Source: Oscillatoriales cyanobacterium
GTDB taxonomy: Bacteria; Cyanobacteriota; Cyanobacteriia; Cyanobacteriales; Microcoleaceae
Reading direction: 5' to 3'
DNA length: 32,411 nt
Assembly (NCBI GenBank): GCA_004294385.1
Contig: REAP01000137.1
Location: 1 to 32,411, forward strand
The notes under the pieces are model-generated. The model did no database searches, was not told the origin of the DNA, and saw only the letters and a list, made by a program, of their open reading frames with translations. The translations under genes were made by a program, and so were the position numbers. Shown here one piece after another: positions 17,075-23,197 of this stretch (its first letter is position 1; each line of letters opens with the position of its first letter).

Positions 17075-17134
17075 CCTTCTTCCTTCTTCCTTCTTCCTTC
17101 TTCCTTCTTCCTTCTTCCTTCTTCCTTCTTCCTT
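17075..17134. repeat. CCTTCTT heptamer array upstream of the DUF3493 gene
   Basis: Eight exact units CCTTCTT plus CCTT, ending 6 bases before the ATG at 17141. The pyrimidine strand is the coding strand, so no Shine-Dalgarno can form. The same heptamer, in the same relation to a start codon, occurs at 23057-23129. Confidence 0.97.
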
Positions 17135-17140
17135 AAATCT

Positions 17141-17449
17141 ATGCCAACTCCAAATTCAGACGATCGCCCTTACCGACCAAAAAACCCTCGCAACCTCAGT
17201 CCCGAACAATACAAGCGTTTAACCGCAGAGATAGCCGCTCCCTATCGACCTCTGCGACAAGTGGTCTATGTAGCTTGCGGAGCATCTGGCTTCATCGGTG
17301 GCTTAGTTTTCCTCGCTAAAATTGCCTCCGGGAACCAAGTTAGCTCTACTTTGCCCAATTTTGCCCTCCAAGTCGGAGTCGTGGCTCTGATGGTGTTTCT
17401 GTTTCGCTGGGAGCAGCGCGCCGAAGAGCGATCCCCAAAGCAGAAGTAA
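17141..17449 (+). CDS. DUF3493 family small membrane protein
   Basis: A 102-residue protein with a polar N-terminus (PYRPKNPRNLSPEQYKRL), the motif EIAAPYRPLRQVVYVACGASGFIGGLVFL (split here only by description: polar APYRPLR, then a membrane helix at about residues 44-63), and a second membrane helix at about 76-90 followed by a basic tail. This pattern fits DUF3493, the domain shared with the plant LPA1 photosystem II assembly factor. A role in PSII biogenesis is therefore possible but inferred. The ATG is set 6 bases after a heptamer array, with no ribosome-binding site. Confidence 0.75.
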   Translation: MPTPNSDDRPYRPKNPRNLSPEQYKRLTAEIAAPYRPLRQVVYVACGASGFIGGLVFLAKIASGNQVSSTLPNFALQVGVVALMVFLFRWEQRAEERSPKQK

Positions 17450-17572
17450 CGAAAATTTACATATATATACATAAGTATATTTAAGACAACTAAAAGTTGT
17501 AAATATAAAGAAATCATTATGAAAGCCTGGTTTGCGATCGATCCCTGTGATTATAAGTACATGGACTCAATT

Positions 17573-17652
17573 GGGGTCAGCCAATTTAAAGATCCTAATC
17601 ATATATCCTTTTGAGTTTCTTCAAATGGGGTCAGCTTCCATAAAGACCCTAA
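17573..17652 (+). repeat. Direct repeat pair, 54-bp spacing
   Basis: GGGGTCAGC at 17573 and again at 17627, each followed by a degenerate stretch and then TAAAGA(T/C)CCTAA. The first copy also forms a small hairpin (AATTGG/CCAATT). Role unknown. Confidence 0.7.
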
Positions 17653-17669
17653 ATATAAAAAACAACTTT

Positions 17670-17715
17670 AAACCAAGCGCCAGACTTCACTTATAGAAGA
17701 CCTGGCGCTTGGTTT
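17670..17715. terminator. Intrinsic terminator-like hairpin
   Basis: AAACCAAGCGCCAG (17670-17683) pairs perfectly with CTGGCGCTTGGTTT (17702-17715), with an inner CTTC/GAAG pairing, and is followed by TT. It would end the DUF3493 transcript, although it lies 220 bases after that stop. Confidence 0.7.
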
Positions 17716-17816
17716 TTGGTGGGCCTTTGAGCACCGGAATGATATAGAGGAGACGGCAGTGCCCATTAGTGTCAACTTAAGCCTGAGAGCTTTGATAAAT
17801 CTCGTTTTTACCTAAG

Positions 17817-17905
17817 TCTAGATCCCCCTAAATCCCCCTTAAGAAGGGGGACTTTGAAAAGATTCCTGTCCCCCCCTTCTTAAGGGGGGCTAGGGGGGAT
17901 CTAGA
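17817..17905. repeat. 89-bp MITE-like palindrome
   Basis: Arms start TCTAGATCCCCCTAAATCCC and end GGGCTAGGGGGGATCTAGA, with CTTAAGAAGGGGG mirrored by CCCCCCTTCTTAAG inside. The near-perfect inverted repeat has a short unpaired centre. Palindromes beginning GATCCCCC are widespread in cyanobacterial genomes; no transposase is encoded. Confidence 0.9.
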
Positions 17906-17943
17906 TTTAATAGTCAAACAACAGTCTGTGACTGGGCTTGACG

Positions 17944-18062
17944 TTAAGTTGACACTCCTTGGCAGTGCCGTGTCCCTACAATTAATTACGGTAGGGAGAC
18001 GGCAGTGCCGTGTCCCTACAATTACGGTAGGGAGACGGCAGTGCCAAGGAGTGTCAACTTAA
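17944..18062. repeat. Large nested palindrome with internal duplication
   Basis: Outer arms of 21 bp (TTAAGTTGACACTCCTTGGCA at 17944-17964, complement at 18042-18062) enclose two direct copies of a GTGTCCCTACAATT...ACGGTAGGGAGACGGCAGTGCC unit, one of them with an extra AATT. Confidence 0.88.
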
Positions 18063-18132
18063 GCTGTCAGCCCGCCCCGTGTCCGTTAGTGAGCCCACGA
18101 GTCCGACAGAAGTCTCAACCCCTGTCTAATAG

Positions 18133-18203
18133 CAAGTTGACACTCCTTGGCAGTGCCGTGTCCCTACAATTAATTACGGTAGGGACACGGCACTGCCGTC
18201 TCC
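18133..18203. repeat. Second copy of the TTGACACTCCTTGG palindrome family
   Basis: Starts with the same outer arm (AAGTTGACACTCCTTGG) and contains CAGTGCCGTGTCCCTAC paired with GTAGGGACACGGCACTG. It lacks the closing outer arm, so it is a truncated copy. It lies about 60 bases upstream of the DUF1400 start. Confidence 0.85.
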
Positions 18204-18265
18204 TCATTTTGACCAATTGAATGTGGCTATAGTCTAAGTGGACAAGCATATTTGGGAATTTAACT

Positions 18266-18841
18266 ATGGAATGGTCATTTTTCAAGCAGAAGTGTACATT
18301 ATGTTTAGTCGCAGGCGCGGGAATGTTGTTTTACAGCACTACTGCGGTGGCTTCTGAAAAGGTAATCCTCAAATACAGCGTGATTCGGATGACTTTACCA
18401 GTCAGCGAATTAGAAGTTTTCGCCGAAACTGGCAAAATGTCCCCAGCGTTAGAAATGCTACTGGGACAAGCCAAAAAAGACCCGGAAGTAGTTCGTCGCA
18501 GTCTGACAAGACCGGCGAAAGTCAGCCAAAAGCTTTTGGATCGGACACTCAACAGCAAACTGGGAGAAATACTTCTAGATGAAGTCGGTCAGGTAATTCA
18601 GACTCCCTCTGGGACTGCGAATCAAGAGGCTTTACGCAAGGCTTTAGTGTTATCGGCGATCGGTGACAATCAAATTACGCTGCTGGAAACCATCAAGAAT
18701 TATCCGACTTCCGAGGTTTACGTTGAGGGCGATCGGTTGGTTGAAGCTTATGGCAAACTTGTAGCCTTGTCAGAGCAATTGGGGGGTGTTTCTGAACGAC
18801 TCCAAGATGTTTTGAATAAAATTCGACTACCTAGACTTTAG
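18266..18841 (+). CDS. DUF1400 domain secreted protein
   Basis: A 191-residue protein with a signal peptide (basic FFKQK, hydrophobic core at about residues 11-27, likely cleavage after AVA at residue 29). A DUF1400 domain follows at about residues 33-155: KVILKYSVIRMTLPVSELEVFAETG, given here as the strand ILKYSVIRMTLPV and the helix start SELEVFAETG. DUF1400 is normally the N-terminal part of cyanobacterial alpha/beta hydrolases. Here no hydrolase domain follows, so this is the domain alone, acting outside the cytoplasmic membrane. Role unknown. It sits alone and is followed by a good terminator. Confidence 0.82.
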   Translation: MEWSFFKQKCTLCLVAGAGMLFYSTTAVASEKVILKYSVIRMTLPVSELEVFAETGKMSPALEMLLGQAKKDPEVVRRSLTRPAKVSQKLLDRTLNSKLGEILLDEVGQVIQTPSGTANQEALRKALVLSAIGDNQITLLETIKNYPTSEVYVEGDRLVEAYGKLVALSEQLGGVSERLQDVLNKIRLPRL

Positions 18842-18878
18842 GAAATTGTCAACTACATTTGATTACTGAACTCTTAAA

Positions 18879-18907
18879 CGGAATGCTTCTCAAGATTCCG
18901 TATTTTT
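18879..18907 (+). terminator. Intrinsic terminator after the DUF1400 gene
   Basis: CGGAAT (18879-18884) pairs with ATTCCG (18895-18900), extended by one A-T pair, and is followed by TATTTTT. It lies about 40 bases after the stop codon. Confidence 0.75.
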
Positions 18908-19099
18908 ACTTATTAATACTTTTATATAACAAAATAAAATTTTTCTGTAACTTTCATTTAATGAAAAATTATAGTATAGACATTATCGAAAATATATCTT
19001 AAAATACAGAGAAGCATCTAATATCAGAGTAAGAGCGTACCCCCTAAAGCGGTACATTGTCATTCCATCGACTTTATTTACTGGATAAGAACTAGCAAA

Positions 19100-20314
19100 A
19101 TGAACAATCCTATTCGCCCTAAAGACCGCTTCCTTGTATTTGGTTCTCCTGCGATCGAAGATGCTGAAATTCAGGAAGTGGTATCGACCATGAAAACTGG
19201 CTGGTTGGGTACTGGGCCGAAAGTCATGCGCTTTGAAAATGAATTCAAAGCTTACAAAGGTTCTGAGTACGCAATTGCCGTCAATTCCTGTACGGCGGGA
19301 CTGCACTTAAGTATCCTCGCTGCTTCGTTAAAACCAGGCGATGAAGTCATTACTACTCCTATGACTTTTTGTGCGACAGTCAATGCGATTATTCACGCAG
19401 GGGCAACACCGGTACTGGCGGACATAGACCCGTTGACCATGAATATTGACCCGGCGAAAGTCGAAGCTAAAATAACTTCAAAAACTAAGGCTATTTTGCC
19501 AGTTCACTTTGCAGGTCGTCCTTGCGATATGGATGCGCTTTGTGACATTGCCGATCGCCACAACTTGAAGTTAATCGAAGACTGTGCTCACGCGATCGAA
19601 ACAGAGTACAAGGGACGCAAAGCAGGTACTTTTGGTGATTTCGGATGCTTCAGTTTCTATGTCACCAAAAACATTACGACGGGCGAAGGTGGCATGATTC
19701 TAAGTCGCAAGCAAGAAGACGCTGACAGGCTCAAAATTTTGGCGCTCCACGGGATGAGCAAAGATGCTTGGAAGCGCTTCGGTGATTCAGGATACAAGCA
19801 CTACCAAGTGGTGGAAGTTGGTTTTAAATATAACATGATGGATCTGCAAGCTGCGATCGGCATTCATCAAATGGAACGAATTACTCCTTATTGGAAACGC
19901 CGAGAACAGATTTGGCAACGCTATAATGAAGCATTTGCTGATTTGCCAATTACTCTGCCATCAGCCTCAGAACCCGACACAATTCATGCCTATCACCTGT
20001 ACACAATTTTGGTAGATGAAGCCACAGCAGGAATTAGCCGCGACGAGTTTCTTAACGCTATTAATGCCGAAAATATCGGTGTCGGCGTACACTACATGAG
20101 CATGGCAGAACATCCTGTATACCAAGAAATGTTTGGATGGCAGCCAGAGGACTATCCGAATGCAAGTTATGTCGGAATGCGTACCATCAGCTTGCCGATT
20201 TCAGCAAAATTAACAGATGCAGATGTTGATGATGTGATTGCTGGTGTTAAAAAGTGTTTGGCGAACGGCAAGGCTCGGACTCAATTAGAGATGACCGCAG
20301 GCAAAACCGCCTAG
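19100..20314 (+). CDS. DegT/DnrJ/EryC1/StrS-type sugar aminotransferase
   Basis: A 404-residue PLP-dependent aminotransferase of the fold-type I family that converts nucleotide-linked keto-sugars to amino sugars. Visible motifs: NSCTAGLHLSI (residues 62-72, cofactor phosphate region), the family segment IEDCAHAIE (159-167, D161 binding the PLP nitrogen), and the PLP lysine K190 in FYVTKNITTGEGGM. The C-terminal segment GVHYMSMAEHPVYQEMFGW is also characteristic. Length is normal. Upstream DNA (18842-19099) is AT-rich and holds its promoter region. With the following glycosyltransferase it suggests surface polysaccharide or glycan synthesis; the actual sugar is unknown. Confidence 0.93.
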   Translation: MNNPIRPKDRFLVFGSPAIEDAEIQEVVSTMKTGWLGTGPKVMRFENEFKAYKGSEYAIAVNSCTAGLHLSILAASLKPGDEVITTPMTFCATVNAIIHAGATPVLADIDPLTMNIDPAKVEAKITSKTKAILPVHFAGRPCDMDALCDIADRHNLKLIEDCAHAIETEYKGRKAGTFGDFGCFSFYVTKNITTGEGGMILSRKQEDADRLKILALHGMSKDAWKRFGDSGYKHYQVVEVGFKYNMMDLQAAIGIHQMERITPYWKRREQIWQRYNEAFADLPITLPSASEPDTIHAYHLYTILVDEATAGISRDEFLNAINAENIGVGVHYMSMAEHPVYQEMFGWQPEDYPNASYVGMRTISLPISAKLTDADVDDVIAGVKKCLANGKARTQLEMTAGKTA

Positions 20315-20387
20315 AATATTAGTCACAAAAAAGCCTGATTCCTATCTGGTTAGTCAGTATTTATTGAATGATTGCTCACATTCGACC

Positions 20388-20450
20388 CCTTGATCAGGGC
20401 AAGAAAATATTCCTCTCAAAGTCTCCCTGATCAAGGCAGACTTTGAGAGG
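20388..20450 (+). promoter_or_regulatory. Interleaved inverted repeats, possible pseudoknot or terminator
   Basis: Four segments: A CCTTGATCAGGG (20388-20399), B CCTCTCAAAGTCT (20412-20424), C CCCTGATCAAGG (20425-20436), D AGACTTTGAGAGG (20438-20450). B pairs perfectly with D (13 bp, loop is C plus one base), and A pairs perfectly with C (12 bp), so the pairings interleave. It lies between the aminotransferase stop and the glycosyltransferase start, with no T-run after D. It could be a transcript end or a leader element. Confidence 0.7.
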
Positions 20451-20496
20451 TTTAAAATCGAGAACAAGCGATATTAATTAGAGGGAAAAATCAATA

Positions 20497-21720
20497 ATGA
20501 ATAAAGAGATTGGCTACTTTATCCCTGAATTTCCAGGGCAAACTCATACTTGGATCTGGCGTGAATATCAAGCAATGCTAGATATTGGTATGAAACCTCA
20601 TATGATATCAACCCGCCGTCCGCCCACTAAAGTTGTACACACTTGGGCTCAGAAAGCCCAAAGCATGACTGATTATTTGGTACCCTTTGAAATCAAAGAT
20701 TTTGTTAACGTTCCCATAGAACTCATCAAAGCTGGCCCGATCGCCTGGTGGCGCTGTCTAAGTGTAATTGCCAATACTAAAAATATATCCTTTTCTCAAA
20801 GGCTTTACTACTTGGTATTGGTTGTTATGGGAGCAAAGCTAGTTTCCCTTGCCAAAACCCAGGGCTGGTCTCACGTCCACGTTCATTCCTGTGGGAATGC
20901 TGCTAATATTGCCCTATTTGCCTCAATACTTTCGGACATCACTTATAGTGTGGCTCTTCTGGGTCAGCTAGAAGATTTTGGGGCCAATCAAGAGCAAAAA
21001 TGGCAACATTCTGCTTTTGCTTCTGTGATGTCTGAACAAATTCTCAATTCTATCAAAGATGAGCTCGCAGGTTTCTTGCCACAGGATGTGAGAGTTTCAC
21101 CAGTGGGTGTCAATCTGGATCAAATTAAGCGTGAAACTCCCTATACTCCTTGGCAGGAAGGCAATCAATGCCTAATTTATACTTGTGGTCGCCTGAATGT
21201 AGCGAAAGGACAAAAGTACCTGATTGAGTCAGTGAAGTTGCTTCGAGAACGAGGGTTTGATGTGCGCTTGCAGATTGCTGGCGAAGATTCAGAAGCTGGC
21301 AATGGCTACCGCAAAGAACTAGAGAAATTCATTGCAGATAAATCAATGTCTGATTATGTTGAGCTGCTTGGTTCTGTCTCTGAAGAACGAAATCGTCAAG
21401 GTTATAAAGATGCTGATATTTTTGCTTTACCCAGCTTGAAAGAGGGAATTTCTGTAGCTGTTATGGAAGCAATGGCGATGGAAACTCCTGTAGTGGTGAC
21501 GCAGGTTGGTGGAATGGCAGAATTGATAGATAACGGTGTTGACGGTATGTTAGTGCCGGCAGAAAATCCCGAAATAATGGCAGATGTTATCGCAAAGTTG
21601 CTACAAGACAAAGAGTTGACTTTGAGTTTGACTCAAAAATCAAGACAAAAGGTTGCTGCGAAATTCCATCATCGGCGTAGTGCTCAGATATTACTTGAAT
21701 CCTTGGAGCAACTCAGCTAA
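20497..21720 (+). CDS. GT4-type glycosyltransferase
   Basis: A 407-residue GT-B fold glycosyltransferase of the GT4 family. The N-terminal acceptor domain (about residues 1-210) starts EIGYFIPEFPGQTHTWIWRE and has HVHVHSCGNAANIA. The donor domain (about 225-400) has the strand YTCGRLNVAKGQKYLIESV, the glycine-rich ADIFALPSLKEGISVAVMEA and PVVVTQVGGMAELI, with the paired glutamates of the EX7E nucleotide-sugar motif in KEGISVAVMEA. No membrane segment. It probably adds a sugar to a polysaccharide or lipid carrier. It is transcribed in the same direction as the aminotransferase 182 bases upstream, with the interleaved hairpin between them. Confidence 0.92.
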   Translation: MNKEIGYFIPEFPGQTHTWIWREYQAMLDIGMKPHMISTRRPPTKVVHTWAQKAQSMTDYLVPFEIKDFVNVPIELIKAGPIAWWRCLSVIANTKNISFSQRLYYLVLVVMGAKLVSLAKTQGWSHVHVHSCGNAANIALFASILSDITYSVALLGQLEDFGANQEQKWQHSAFASVMSEQILNSIKDELAGFLPQDVRVSPVGVNLDQIKRETPYTPWQEGNQCLIYTCGRLNVAKGQKYLIESVKLLRERGFDVRLQIAGEDSEAGNGYRKELEKFIADKSMSDYVELLGSVSEERNRQGYKDADIFALPSLKEGISVAVMEAMAMETPVVVTQVGGMAELIDNGVDGMLVPAENPEIMADVIAKLLQDKELTLSLTQKSRQKVAAKFHHRRSAQILLESLEQLS

Positions 21721-21771
21721 TTTTTTGAAGATTCAATCCGGTGATGTTTTTGTGACTAGGGATCGATGATG

Positions 21772-21800
21772 TCCTAGCTCCCTTTATTCAGGAGCTAGGA
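21772..21800 (+). terminator. Terminator-like hairpin after the glycosyltransferase
   Basis: TCCTAGCTCC (21772-21781) pairs perfectly with GGAGCTAGGA (21791-21800), 9-base loop, followed by TATTTACTTT. About 50 bases after the stop. Confidence 0.7.
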
Positions 21801-21927
21801 TATTTACTTTAATTCTAAAACGCCCTTTGTTCTAAAAAATCATCAAATTAATGCCGTGTTTCAATTTGGTTTTAAACATGGGGCGATGGAAGGTTACTAT
21901 CGGTTACAAAATTTGGATTGGCCGCAC

Positions 21928-22152
21928 TCAGTAAGCCAAAGTTTCTAAAGTTTCCCGTAAATAGGAGCTAACCTGCTGGTCGATGCTGACGTTTGCCTGC
22001 TGATTTTCAAAATTGAGTTCTAGCTGCCAGCGTTGAAATCCAGAACTTGAGCCGATCGCACATTTTAGGCTCTCCCAGATTTGAGAATCTTCCTTAAGCT
22101 CGATCAGCTCTGTGGCTTGAGGTTCTGGTGCGATCGTTCGTAAATTCGCCAT
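21928..22152 (-). CDS. Small conserved-looking hypothetical protein
   Basis: A 74-residue soluble, acidic protein that I do not recognise. It has a polar N-terminus (APEPQATELIELKEDSQ), a central part with a tryptophan pair (WESLKCAIG, then FQRWQLELNFENQ), and a C-terminal helix (VSSYLRETLETLAY). Composition and the strand/helix alternation look like a real protein. There are no membrane segments or cysteine clusters. It stands alone, converging on the glycosyltransferase. The ATG at 22152 follows an AT-rich stretch (about 22153-22442, 290 bases) in which I see no gene. Confidence 0.6.
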   Translation of the reverse strand: MANLRTIAPEPQATELIELKEDSQIWESLKCAIGSSSGFQRWQLELNFENQQANVSIDQQVSSYLRETLETLAY

Positions 22153-22442
22153 ATTTTTATACCCCTATTTCAATCCCCAGTGAGGACTTAAAGCTTACCT
22201 TGACAATTCCCATTATATATTCTCCTCTCCAAATAGCAAATAAAAAATACAAATAACCTCGAATTGAAAATTTGATATTAAATCTTAATAATGTTAATAA
22301 ATCTGTCTTAAGAAGTATTGTTTTTTTAGCACACTAGCCTCAAAGCCGCAGTATCTTTAAATACAATTTTTCTGATTTAGATTGCCATTTAATTGTTTAT
22401 TAACTATTTATTCTTTTCATCCAAAATCCCAAATCGGCATGG

Positions 22443-23051
22443 TCAAATCCTGTCCCGCTCTGTGGCAAAAGCCGGCAAAATGCGATCGACTTGCCAGCCT
22501 GCGATCGTAAAATCCTGCCCAACCTTCTCCAAAACATGAGGCTGTATCGCTGCAAATTCTGATTCCGGTGTCAGCAAAAGGGCCATCACACTAGCGGGAA
22601 CCTGCAAGAACAAATTGCTCGCTAAAAAAGCGAAAGCAGCCAAGAGCAATCCAGCTAATCGCCATTGAGGAGGAAACGGAGTCACCGCAGCAGCCAGAGG
22701 AGCAAATCGATATAATTGCCACAAAATTACTGCCAGCACAACCGCCACAAACAAAGCTAATCCCTGATTTAAGGGAGATTTAAACCCGGTGAGAAGCCGC
22801 TGCTGTCCATCAGTTAACTTCTGGGGTTTCACCGCCACCACTAAAATACTAAAAATGTAAAAAGGGCGAAACCACTGCATCCACAGCACAGGGGCAATAC
22901 CAGCGGCCCCAACTAAAAATACTTCCAGCCACACAGGTAGCAGCGGAGCACCCACAGCCAGTCCCAGCAAACACAGTCCCAGGAAAATCGGCAATGCAGC
23001 CACCCCAGCTAGGTGAATCCACAAAAAAGGTTCAGACCAAAAAGAACGCAT
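22443..23051 (-). CDS. Low-complexity-tail type membrane protein
   Basis: A 202-residue integral membrane protein with about five hydrophobic segments (about residues 12-35, 37-56, 63-75, 93-112 and 130-150). The opening MRSFWSEPFLWIHLAG is characteristic of a cyanobacterial family named for a low-complexity tail; here the tail is absent or short, ending ATERDRI. Function unknown. It follows infB in the same direction, as in other cyanobacteria as far as I recall, but a terminator lies between the two. The ATG (23049-23051) is only 5 bases from a 10-unit heptamer array and has no Shine-Dalgarno. Confidence 0.78.
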   Translation of the reverse strand: MRSFWSEPFLWIHLAGVAALPIFLGLCLLGLAVGAPLLPVWLEVFLVGAAGIAPVLWMQWFRPFYIFSILVVAVKPQKLTDGQQRLLTGFKSPLNQGLALFVAVVLAVILWQLYRFAPLAAAVTPFPPQWRLAGLLLAAFAFLASNLFLQVPASVMALLLTPESEFAAIQPHVLEKVGQDFTIAGWQVDRILPAFATERDRI

Positions 23052-23056
23052 AAGTG

Positions 23057-23129
23057 AAGGAAGAAGGAAGAAGGAAGAAGGAAGAAGGAAGAAGGAAGAA
23101 GGAAGAAGGAAGAAGGAAGAAGGAAGAAG
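23057..23129. repeat. AAGGAAG heptamer array (CCTTCTT on the coding strand)
   Basis: Ten exact 7-bp units from 23057 to 23126, plus AAG. On the minus strand this is the same CCTTCTT array found upstream of the DUF3493 gene, again ending within 6 bases of an ATG. Confidence 0.97.
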
Positions 23130-23140
23130 AATGCTTAAAA

Positions 23141-23169
23141 CTCAAGACAGGTAATTAACCTGTCTTGAG
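23141..23169 (-). terminator. Terminator after infB
   Basis: CTCAAGACAGGT (23141-23152) pairs perfectly with ACCTGTCTTGAG (23158-23169), 5-base loop. On the minus strand it is followed by TTTTAAG, so it would end transcripts from infB about 30 bases after its stop. Confidence 0.8.
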
Positions 23170-23197
23170 TCCAAGATCCACAATTCAGAATCCAAAA

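Larger units (their letters stand above)
17450..18265. other. 816-bp noncoding patch of repeats and palindromes
   Basis: No gene is supported here. From left to right it holds a direct repeat pair (17573-17652), a strong hairpin (17670-17715), an 89-bp palindrome (17817-17905) and nested copies of a TTGACACTCCTTGG-flanked palindrome (17944-18062 and 18133-18203). A fragment of the last family sits at about 17751-17780. The final 60 bases upstream of 18266 should hold the promoter of the DUF1400 gene. Confidence 0.85.
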
